DNA of 5,977 nucleotides from Planctomycetota bacterium. Lineage in GTDB: Bacteria > Planctomycetota > PUPC01 > JACPCR01. The stretch is taken from contig JASLXP010001282.1 in NCBI GenBank assembly GCA_030740295.1, positions 1 to 5,977 on the forward strand, written 5' to 3'. Below the pieces are notes generated by a model that worked only from the letters and a program-made list of their open reading frames with translations, made no database searches and had not been told where the DNA came from. Shown in pieces: positions 1 to 5,850 of this stretch. The translations under genes and the position numbers were made by a program. Positions within the stretch are counted from its first letter, which is position 1; every line of letters starts with the position of its first letter.

Positions 1-317
1 GGTCCGATGAAGTGCATCCGCCCGCTGATGGACGTCTGATAGCCGGCACCCCTCAACGCATGAGCCCAGGTCGGGATGTCCGACCGCAACGAACTGCCGA
101 GCTCCCACACACCATGGTCGGATGCAAGCAGCCCCGTCATAAAACTGGCCCGCGAGGGAGTACACATCGGATAATTGCAGTAGGCTGATGTGAACGTGAC
201 GCCTCTATTTTCCAGCGAATCCAAAGCTGGAGTCTTCACCGCCGGATGCCCGGATGCGCCTATTGCGTCGGGACTATGTTGGTCTGACATGATGACGAGG
301 AAGTTGGGCTTGCTCAT
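1..317 (-). CDS. Sulfatase, N-terminal fragment (Cys-type, formylglycine-dependent)
   Basis: Read from the ATG complement at 315-317, the frame stays open for 105 codons and leaves through the left window edge, so only the N-terminus is present. It begins MSKPNFLVIMSDQHSPD, the first strand of the sulfatase/alkaline-phosphatase fold with metal-ligand Asp12. C52-T-P-S-R56 is the classic C-x-P-x-R signature in which Cys52 is oxidised to formylglycine, the catalytic nucleophile. G-R-M-H (99-102) matches the conserved G-[KR]-x-H motif of choline-sulfatase-like S1 enzymes. Family members run about 450-550 residues, so roughly four fifths are missing. The Met precedes the first strand directly, leaving no room for a signal peptide and implying a cytoplasmic enzyme unless the true start differs. 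Maturation needs a formylglycine-generating enzyme or anSME not encoded here. It is divergent from the GH29-like gene and probably shares the control region. The family is clear; the substrate is unknown. Confidence 0.93.
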   Translation of the reverse strand, partial: MSKPNFLVIMSDQHSPDAIGASGHPAVKTPALDSLENRGVTFTSAYCNYPMCTPSRASFMTGLLASDHGVWELGSSLRSDIPTWAHALRGAGYQTSISGRMHFIG

Positions 318-356
318 GGCGGCACTCTTTAACTGCTGAAACGAGGATGCGGGGAT

Positions 357-360
357 GGAG
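357..360 (+). promoter_or_regulatory. Ribosome binding site of the small ORF
   Basis: GGAG ends five bases before the ATG at 366. This is textbook Shine-Dalgarno spacing and a better site than the one seen at any candidate start of the large downstream gene. It is the main reason the short frame 366-524 is listed as a possible gene. Confidence 0.45.
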
Positions 361-365
361 ACAGT

Positions 366-524
366 ATGATTGATCGCAACCGCTCATTCTTAGTTGACTT
401 GGAAGAACATTCAACGCTTAAGTCAGAACCGGTTCAGGAAGCTGCGGAACGGTGTTTCGGCTCAATCCAGGCAGGTCCAGTTTCAGATCTTATGGACAAC
501 AGCATCCAGAAGAGGAAAACATGA
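366..524 (+). CDS. Candidate small protein (52 aa), coupled to the GH29-like gene
   Basis: I do not recognise this protein. The frame runs from ATG 366 to TGA 522-524 and reads MIDRNRSFLVDLEEHSTLKS at its start. It is mostly polar and charged, with one Cys, no membrane segment and a basic C-terminal QKRKT. Two things argue for translation: GGAG sits 5 nt before the ATG, and the TGA overlaps the ATG of the next gene in a 4-base ATGA junction, the usual arrangement for translational coupling. It could be a small partner protein, a leader peptide that couples translation, or a chance frame: 52 codons without a stop is not rare at this base composition. It overlaps two other short open frames in the spacer (394-591 and the upstream extension 452-520 of the GH29-like frame), for which I see no equally good start signal. 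The palindrome 426-435 lies inside it, which fits poorly with a pure promoter role for that site. Confidence 0.42.
   Translation: MIDRNRSFLVDLEEHSTLKSEPVQEAAERCFGSIQAGPVSDLMDNSIQKRKT
426..435. promoter_or_regulatory. Perfect 10-bp palindrome, possible LacI-family operator
   Basis: GAACCGGTTC reads the same on both strands and lies between the divergent sulfatase and GH29-like genes, 108 bases from the sulfatase ATG and 85 bases from the GH29-like ATG. LacI/GalR regulators of sugar genes bind palindromes with a central CG, often built around AACCGGTT. No regulator gene is in the window, the symmetry does not extend beyond 10 bp, and I see no convincing -35/-10 pair beside it. The operator role is therefore inferred from position and shape only. 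Confidence 0.25.
511..516 (+). promoter_or_regulatory. Ribosome binding site that fixes the GH29-like start
   Basis: AGAGGA ends four bases before ATG 521. The same frame is open back to 452, but that upstream stretch has no comparable site, and its residues show no relation to the family, whose homology starts within a few residues of ATG 521 (N-T-D-W-F-R-D-A-R-W-G). The shorter start is therefore preferred. Confidence 0.6.
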
Positions 525-1432
525 ACGCAAACACAGACTGGTTCAGAGACGCACGTTGGGGGGTGTTCATGCACTTTCTCAGCGGAGGTGAGACCTCGGC
601 TGACAGGTGGAACTGCCGCGTCGAGCAGTGGGATGTCGACGCCCTGGCGGCGCAGCTCGAAGCTGTCGGCGCAGGCTACTACTTCATCACCTTCGGCCAG
701 AGCTCGGGCTTCTACTGTTCGCCTAATGACACCTACGATTCCTACGTGGGGCTTACGCCAAGCCGGTGCTCAGAGCGCGATCTCGTGAGCGACCTGTATG
801 ACGCGCTTCAGCCGAGGAATATCCGGCTGATGGTTTACTTGCCTGCCACACCGCCGATCAAGGACCCGGTGGCGACTGAGCGGCTGAGTTGGGAGCCACT
901 GCCCGAAGGCGACTTCAGCATCGGCAAACGTCAGGCTGAATTCCAGCCAAAATGGGAGGCGGTGATTCGCGAATGGTCATTGCGTTACGGCACTAAAGTC
1001 AGCGGTTGGTGGTTCGACGGTTGCTACTATGCCGACGCGATGTATCGCCATGCCGAACCTCCGAACTTTCAGAGCTTCGCGGCCGCGGCCAGGGCCGGAA
1101 ACAAGGAAAGCCTCATCGCGTTCAATCCGGGCGTCCGTGTGCCGGTGATTTCGATGACGGAGCATGAGGACTACACCGCGGGTGAGATCTCCACTTGGGG
1201 GTTCCCTATCTGCCGGGGCCGGTTGGTCGATGATGCGCAGTTCCACATAATCAGTTTCCTCGGCGAGTGGTGGATGGGAGGAGAAGGGCCTCGGTTCCCG
1301 GACGAGCTCGTAGTCGGTATCACGAAGCAAGTGAACTCCAACGAGGGAGTGGCCACCTGGGATGTCCCCCATAATGATGACGGGACGATTCCCGTGCCAT
1401 TCGTGGAACAGTTGGAGAAGATAGGCAAGTGA
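521..1432 (+). CDS. Alpha-L-fucosidase-like (GH29-like) glycoside hydrolase, short form
   Basis: This 303-aa protein appears to be a single (beta/alpha)8 catalytic domain. W7-F-R-D-A-R-W-G-V-F-M-H18-F matches the first-strand GH29 pattern (W-f-x-x-a-k-F-G-i-F-x-H-W). W37-D-V-D-A-L-A-A-Q-L-E-A-V-G-A-G-Y-Y-F-I-T is the following helix and strand. G162-W-W-F-D166-G matches the W-x-D-G strand that carries the GH29 nucleophile, making Asp166 the likely nucleophile. The acid/base, poorly conserved in GH29, cannot be assigned; Glu214, Glu216 and Glu222 are candidates. Classical GH29 enzymes are 430-600 residues and carry a C-terminal beta-sandwich, absent here. There is no signal peptide, so it is probably cytoplasmic and acts on imported oligosaccharides. 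ATG 521 is chosen for its AGAGGA site. It follows the small ORF with an ATGA overlap, and a hairpin lies just after its stop. Family assignment is firm at fold level; fucose specificity is unproven. Confidence 0.85.
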   Translation: MNANTDWFRDARWGVFMHFLSGGETSADRWNCRVEQWDVDALAAQLEAVGAGYYFITFGQSSGFYCSPNDTYDSYVGLTPSRCSERDLVSDLYDALQPRNIRLMVYLPATPPIKDPVATERLSWEPLPEGDFSIGKRQAEFQPKWEAVIREWSLRYGTKVSGWWFDGCYYADAMYRHAEPPNFQSFAAAARAGNKESLIAFNPGVRVPVISMTEHEDYTAGEISTWGFPICRGRLVDDAQFHIISFLGEWWMGGEGPRFPDELVVGITKQVNSNEGVATWDVPHNDDGTIPVPFVEQLEKIGK

Positions 1433-1436
1433 GGGA

Positions 1437-1466
1437 GCCGGAGGACGCTTGCCATTTCCTCCAGGC
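1437..1466 (+). terminator. Bulged 9-bp hairpin after the GH29-like stop (possible terminator or processing site)
   Basis: GCCGGAGGA (1437-1445) pairs with TCCTCC-A-GGC (1457-1466), giving nine pairs with a single bulged A and an 11-nt loop. It begins four bases after the stop. The bases after it (acatttcc) lack a true T tract, so intrinsic termination would be weak. It could instead stabilise the upstream mRNA 3' end or reduce read-through into the large gene. Confidence 0.35.
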
Positions 1467-1474
1467 ACATTTCC

Positions 1475-1663
1475 GTGGCTCACGTGTGCTGGCAGAGCCT
1501 TCCGTGGTGTGGTAAGAGCACAATGATCACAGGTCTATCGCCAGCACGAATCGGCGAGAGCAGAATTCGGTATGTCCATCCAGCGTTATTTAGGAAAGAC
1601 TGCGCCTGTCACTTCGGGAGCAGGCGCTGTCGGTACCTTTTCGGATACTTCGGTAAGAAATCA
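1475..1663 (+). other. Ambiguous 5' region of the large gene: alternative starts
   Basis: This stretch is open in the frame of the large gene, but its conceptual residues are rich in Cys, Arg and His and match no fold I know, unlike everything after 1664. Three in-frame starts exist. GTG 1475 has no ribosome site. ATG 1523 has GGTAAGAG four bases upstream. GTG 1664 has a weaker GGTAAGA five bases upstream. Starting at 1664 puts the hydrophobic stretch at the very N-terminus but strips the Lys-Lys that normally precedes a signal peptide core. Starting at 1523 keeps Lys-Lys but makes a 46-residue leader before the core. A 31-codon frame from ATG 1572, ending in TGA 1665-1667 and overlapping GTG 1664, is also present and is probably fortuitous. 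Confidence 0.5.
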
Positions 1664-4600
1664 GTGATCCTCGCACTCACATTATTCGTTGCGACGGTAA
1701 AAGGTGAAACCCTCACGCCTGATCTGCTGCTCTACGCTCCCTTCGATGGGCACACCGACGTGGTGACGTCCGGCGGCGGATTGTTGCCCTCAGAGTACCG
1801 AAAGGTCGGACGCGCCGATGGCTCAACCCACAATCTTGTCCTCGGGCCTCGCTATGAGCAGGGCCGGTTCGGGCAGGCGATCTATCTTGAATCGGGAGAC
1901 TACGGAAACTTCAAACGGGGCACTCGGAATCTGCTCGCATCCGATGACCTGCGCTATGCGAATAACCTTCGAATGGTGGGCCGACTCGACGCCCGGAGCT
2001 ACGTGGCTCGTTTCCAACCAAGTGGTGCGGCCGCGGTCACTGACGTGGCGAAACTGCCGGTACCGATACGCGTGGTTGGATCGCTTTATTTGCGCAGTCC
2101 CGATCACGCGAAGGTGGACATGCAAATTCACGATCGGACCAATCAGGTAGCTCAGTCGACGTTACTTCAACTCACTGATGAATGGCAGAGGTACCATGTC
2201 GTGCTTTTCACCAACGAGCGGTCCGGTACTTACGAAGGTAAGAAACTGACCACACCCGCCGAAATCGTAGTGAGAGTCGTCGCAAAGGAGAAGGGCACTG
2301 TTCACCTTTCCCGGCCCATGATCGAACAGGCAGGCATCCATTACTCAAATAGGCAGACGCCATCGTCCTGGGTGCCACCTGGCCTGAAGCGCGGCAGCGA
2401 AGTCCTGAACCTGCCTGTGACGCCACGGACTTTCCGTGTGGAAGAGGGTACTATCTCGTTCTGGATGAATGCCTCTCCAGGGAAACTGGTTCGATGTTTT
2501 TTCGCATTCGGACACGGCTGGGATACGCCGATTGGCATTCGTGAATATCCGCCAGGCAGGCTCGACTTCAATTTTTTCGGCGGCCGCGTCTTCGGCAAAG
2601 CACCCAGCCAGGGTACGTGGCATCACATGGCCGCTCGATGGAAATGGCCGAAGGCCGAGCTGTTCATCGACGGCAAGCAGGTGCTGTCCACATCGGCGAA
2701 GAACCCAGCCGAGATCCCAGACGTCTTTCGGCGTCATGCCTTTCTGATGCCGGGAAACGCGGAGTCCGGCATGGGCGGCGGCTCGAAAACACACATCGAC
2801 GGACTGATTGATGAGTTCTGTGTTTTTGGTCGTGCCTTGAATGACGAGGCACTAAAGAGTTTGTCGAAAAGCCTCGAGCCAATATTGAAGCTGGAAGGAA
2901 TTTACCCCCGATTGGATTCGCCTTGTCGAGCTTATGGGCGTGAGATGGATGTGGCTGAAATTCCCTTTTCTCTGGTCAATTTTTCGGAGCAGGTTCCTCG
3001 GAGGGAAATTCCTGCCAGGACCACATTCCGGTCACCATCTTCAGAGCCCCCGTCCCATTCAGCAACGGTCACAGTGAGGTGCGAATCCCAATCAACCGAA
3101 TGGGATCTCAAATGGTATCGCCAACGCGGCCTGTTGTGGCCTCTCATCGTACATAGGACGAGCTTGCCGTGGATGAGTCCGGAATTGTACGGCACTTCAT
3201 TGGAGGACTTCAGCGACGAGGACAGAAATCGGCGAAGAGGGATTCTTGTGGAGAGCAGACCAAAATCGGTCAGGTTTCTCTTTCCGTGCGGCCGCCTCGT
3301 CCCCGGCAACTACCCTGTAACGGTAGACATTCGAGGTGACACGATACGTCAAGCTGTCTTCGATCTGAAGGTCACACCGTACCGCGATCGAGAACGCCTT
3401 CCCGTTCACGCGTGGGGGACGGGCGGCGACAGCCCAGCCACACTCCAAACGCTCAAAGAACTTGGAGTCAACGTCGCCGGCACGGGAGTCTCACCCAGGG
3501 CTCTCGACTGGGCCTCTGATTTGGGAATGTATGGTGCAGACCGAATGTTGGTGCACGGTCACCGCAAGGCGGAAGGGATGCTTGAACGCATCGTCACGGT
3601 CGGCGGCAAAGACGGCGGCATCCGTCCTTCAGGAAACGCAGCCATATTGAGTGCAAAACATCAGGCAAGTGATTACGCGCAACGAATTGCCCATCTTCCG
3701 GCGCTGAAATACGTCATCATCAATACTGAGTGGACCCCACCGATGGATTTCAGCGAGCAAACACGGGAACAGGTGAAGGCGAAGTTCGGCATTGACATTC
3801 AGAGGTGGTCGACCAGCCCGGAGAAGGCATGGTCACACTTGCACCCGCATAACCGGCTGAACCCGACCTTGATTGGCGACGACTGGATGCCGAAGAACGG
3901 CATCGTGTCTCCTAACGATCCTTTCTACAAGTTTCACCTGTGGCATCACACCGGCGGTGGCAATGAAGTCGGCATCAACATGATCTGTGCCAGAACGCTG
4001 CATGAGCTCCGCCGCGACGTAGTCCGTATCGTCGAGCCGATCCTTCGTGCGCCACCATTGATGCGCTATGGGAATCTGATTGAAGGCCTGATGCCACCCA
4101 GATCTTTGTTCCGCCGGCTTTTCTGGTCGGTATCGTACGTCCCTGCTGATGCTGTCGAAGTAGCGCAGGAGTGGTTCTACTACGTCGATCCAAGGATAGC
4201 GGTGCAGGTACAGGAGCGTCTCGCCTGTATCAGCCGTTATCGATTACATGGGCCCTCAGGAATGCCGCAGTTTCTGTTTAAGAAGGGCTGGGCGGCGCCG
4301 TACGCGGTGACGCCGCCGCCGGACATGCTTCGCGAGGTCCTCTGGCTGTGTGCGTCGCGCCCGTTGAAACAGATGACGTTCTGGGGCTGGCATCGAGTGC
4401 TGGAGCGCAAGAAAAAGATGATGCTGCCCGGGGAAGCGGCAAAACTCTTCGATGGGTTGTCTTTCGACGAAGCAAAGAAGAAGGCGCAAGAGCTGGGCGT
4501 GGACGGCGACGGACTGTTCGTCCCCGAAACGAAAGAAGAGTTCCGCCGTTTCGCGCGCGAAGTATTGCAGCCATTCGGGCCGCTGATGAGATGGTGGTAC

Positions 4601-5608
4601 AACGCGCCCCGCAAGATCGCCGTTGTCGTTTCGTTCGCCGCTCAGCTCTACAACAACATTCGCTGGCCCAACACCAACCTCGGCTGGCTGGGCAATGCAC
4701 TCAACGAATCGGGTGTTCCTTACGACATTCTGTACGACGATTCGTTCCTCGAAGATTCCAGAGCACTCAAGAAGTACCGGGTGGTATTGCTCCCTCATCA
4801 CGTGGTCGCGCTTCCGGAGGAGACCGTTCGGCAGCTCATCAGATTTTCGAAGTCAGGCGGCCTTGTGATTGCCGATACTGATTGCAGGGTGAAGGGCATC
4901 CCAAAAATGCAGGTATTCGAAAAGGAGGACGCCGCGCAGGCCGTCGAATCCGTCATCGCACATGCAGCTTTGCCTGTGCAGTGTGATACCCCTGAGATTT
5001 TCTGGAACATGTTGGAACTCGACGACACGACATTCCTTGTCGCGGTAAACGACAAGCGGATCTCCGGCCCGTTACTCGGCCAGTGGAAGATAGTGAGAGA
5101 AACTGGCGTGGCGCAACATGCTCGCTTCAGGGTACGTTCCAACATCAAGGGAACACTCTACGACCTGACGGCCTCGTCTCCCATACAGACTGAAAAGAAG
5201 AAGGGCTGGCGTGAATTCTCCCTCGAACTGGGGCCAACGGAAGGACGAATTCTGGCGTTTCTCCCAGCCGAGCCAAATAAACTCACACTCCGCCTCAACC
5301 AAACTCGTATCAAGCGCGGCGACCCACTGCACATCGAAGTTCGGCTGAAGACCGGGCTGCTGAAAACGTCTGGTTCTATCCCTGTGAACATCAAGATTAC
5401 CGAGCCCGACGGTTCCGTTCATGACCGATCCGGATGGACCTGCCTCCGCAAAGGTCGCTTCCGTGCAAGCAAGTCTCGGTGGTACGGGCTCGGCCAGAGG
5501 GAAGAAATTCTCATCCCCGTCAACGCCCAACCTGGCGAGTGGTCCGTTAAGGTTCAAGAACGCGCCAGCAACCGAACCGCAACTGCCACCTTCCAAGTTA
5601 AACCGTAA
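1523..5608 (+). CDS. Large secreted multidomain protein: LamG lectin fold, GH42-like barrel, GATase-like and Ig-like domains
   Basis: Residues are numbered from ATG 1523 (1361 aa; start uncertain). K45-K46-S-V-I-L-A-L-T-L-F-V-A-T (to 58) resembles a signal peptide core, so export is likely. A LamG/concanavalin-like lectin fold spans about 69-445: L-L-Y-A-P-F-D-G near 71, G-R-F-G-Q at 114, G-T-I-S-F-W at 309, G-T-W-H-H-M-A at 364, L-F-I-D-G at 380 and I-D-G-L-I-D-E-F at 425. Between its early and later strands, residues 136-287 resemble a CBM4/9-type sandwich ending S-S-W-V-P-P-G. A beta-rich module covers about 450-620. L626-P-V-H-A-W-G opens a GH42-like barrel that includes N-T-E736-W and F-W-G-W (953-956). 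Residues 1030-1124 form a Rossmann-like domain (K-I-A-V-V-V, S-G-G-L-V-I-A-D-T-D) like the amidotransferase-fold domain of GH42 beta-galactosidases. Residues 1254-1361 look Ig/macroglobulin-like. Hydrolase activity is inferred, since the GH42 Asn-Glu acid/base pair is not evident; a binding role is possible. Confidence 0.82.
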   Translation: MITGLSPARIGESRIRYVHPALFRKDCACHFGSRRCRYLFGYFGKKSVILALTLFVATVKGETLTPDLLLYAPFDGHTDVVTSGGGLLPSEYRKVGRADGSTHNLVLGPRYEQGRFGQAIYLESGDYGNFKRGTRNLLASDDLRYANNLRMVGRLDARSYVARFQPSGAAAVTDVAKLPVPIRVVGSLYLRSPDHAKVDMQIHDRTNQVAQSTLLQLTDEWQRYHVVLFTNERSGTYEGKKLTTPAEIVVRVVAKEKGTVHLSRPMIEQAGIHYSNRQTPSSWVPPGLKRGSEVLNLPVTPRTFRVEEGTISFWMNASPGKLVRCFFAFGHGWDTPIGIREYPPGRLDFNFFGGRVFGKAPSQGTWHHMAARWKWPKAELFIDGKQVLSTSAKNPAEIPDVFRRHAFLMPGNAESGMGGGSKTHIDGLIDEFCVFGRALNDEALKSLSKSLEPILKLEGIYPRLDSPCRAYGREMDVAEIPFSLVNFSEQVPRREIPARTTFRSPSSEPPSHSATVTVRCESQSTEWDLKWYRQRGLLWPLIVHRTSLPWMSPELYGTSLEDFSDEDRNRRRGILVESRPKSVRFLFPCGRLVPGNYPVTVDIRGDTIRQAVFDLKVTPYRDRERLPVHAWGTGGDSPATLQTLKELGVNVAGTGVSPRALDWASDLGMYGADRMLVHGHRKAEGMLERIVTVGGKDGGIRPSGNAAILSAKHQASDYAQRIAHLPALKYVIINTEWTPPMDFSEQTREQVKAKFGIDIQRWSTSPEKAWSHLHPHNRLNPTLIGDDWMPKNGIVSPNDPFYKFHLWHHTGGGNEVGINMICARTLHELRRDVVRIVEPILRAPPLMRYGNLIEGLMPPRSLFRRLFWSVSYVPADAVEVAQEWFYYVDPRIAVQVQERLACISRYRLHGPSGMPQFLFKKGWAAPYAVTPPPDMLREVLWLCASRPLKQMTFWGWHRVLERKKKMMLPGEAAKLFDGLSFDEAKKKAQELGVDGDGLFVPETKEEFRRFAREVLQPFGPLMRWWYNAPRKIAVVVSFAAQLYNNIRWPNTNLGWLGNALNESGVPYDILYDDSFLEDSRALKKYRVVLLPHHVVALPEETVRQLIRFSKSGGLVIADTDCRVKGIPKMQVFEKEDAAQAVESVIAHAALPVQCDTPEIFWNMLELDDTTFLVAVNDKRISGPLLGQWKIVRETGVAQHARFRVRSNIKGTLYDLTASSPIQTEKKKGWREFSLELGPTEGRILAFLPAEPNKLTLRLNQTRIKRGDPLHIEVRLKTGLLKTSGSIPVNIKITEPDGSVHDRSGWTCLRKGRFRASKSRWYGLGQREEILIPVNAQPGEWSVKVQERASNRTATATFQVKP

Positions 5609-5778
5609 GCGACGGGAGTTCTGACCCGCCAAATGAGAATTCACGATTAAATCTTAGCCGCCATCTCTCACAGTTTCCGGCCCATCCCTGTGGCGACAGG
5701 CTGCCAGATTCGTTCGTAAAAAGTCCATCTGGTCATTCTTCGCCCAAAACATCGTAGACAAAGGCAACGTGAGACTGG
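5609..5778. other. Non-coding spacer after the large gene
   Basis: I see no supportable gene here; the longest frames are short or are extensions of the low-complexity repeat. Weak secondary structure is present: CGGG (5613-5616) with CCCG (5625-5628) just after the stop, and CCTGT/ACAGG at 5687-5700. Neither is followed by a T run. The stretch from about 5717 leads directly into the inverted repeat arm. Confidence 0.55.
5687..5700. terminator. Short hairpin, weak terminator candidate
   Basis: CCTGT (5687-5691) and ACAGG (5696-5700) form a perfect 5-bp stem with a GGCG tetraloop. It lies 79 bases after the stop of the large gene. With only five pairs and no T tract it would be a poor intrinsic terminator, and chance is a fair explanation. 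Confidence 0.15.
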
Positions 5779-5810
5779 CTTGGTTTTCTCCTCGTCTTTC
5801 TCTTCGCCTT
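5779..5810 (-). repeat. Diverged inverted copy of the 12-bp repeat array
   Basis: CTTGGTTTTCTC (5779-5790) followed by CTCGTCTTTCTC and TTCGCCTT (5791-5810) aligns with the reverse complement of the tandem array that begins at 5851. It covers about 2.6 units, with one deleted base and four substitutions. The exact 10-mer TCTTTCTCTT (5795-5804) is complementary to AAGAGAAAGA in the array, for example at 5857-5866. It lies in opposite orientation to the array, about 40 bases before it. Confidence 0.6.
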
Positions 5811-5846
5811 AATCTCGAATTGCTCCTGAACAAAGACTAAGATTAA
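5809..5846. repeat. Inner inverted repeat TTAATCT / AGATTAA
   Basis: TTAATCT (5809-5815) is exactly complementary to AGATTAA (5840-5846), with a 24-base loop between. Together with the 10-bp outer match 5795-5804 / 5857-5866 it makes one interrupted, imperfect hairpin that joins the inverted arm to the start of the tandem array. The loop also contains the first bases of AAGACTAAGATT (5833-5844), a decayed unit matching the repeat at 9 of 12 positions. Confidence 0.5.
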
Positions 5847-5850
5847 TATA

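Noticed and set aside
394..399. TTGACT as a -35 box for the GH29-like gene
   Set aside because: The hexamer 17 bases downstream (CTTAAG) is a poor -10, and it lies within the candidate small ORF.
977..1483. 168-codon minus-strand frame opposite the GH29-like gene
   Set aside because: The plus strand carries clear GH29 motifs across the same bases. The minus product has no recognisable motif and reflects codon composition.
1572..1667. 31-codon frame starting with ATG 1572 and overlapping GTG 1664 as a leader peptide
   Set aside because: It lacks a ribosome binding site, and its length is easily reached by chance. It is kept only as a note on the start ambiguity.
4256..4801. Long minus-strand frame (181 codons) and a plus frame at 4348-4881 overlapping the large gene
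   Set aside because: Both are shadows of the GC-rich third positions of the large gene. Their products are Arg/Ala/Ser-rich without domain signatures.
5613..5628. CGGG/CCCG hairpin directly after the large gene as a terminator
   Set aside because: It has only four pairs, an 8-nt loop and no T tract, too weak to support.
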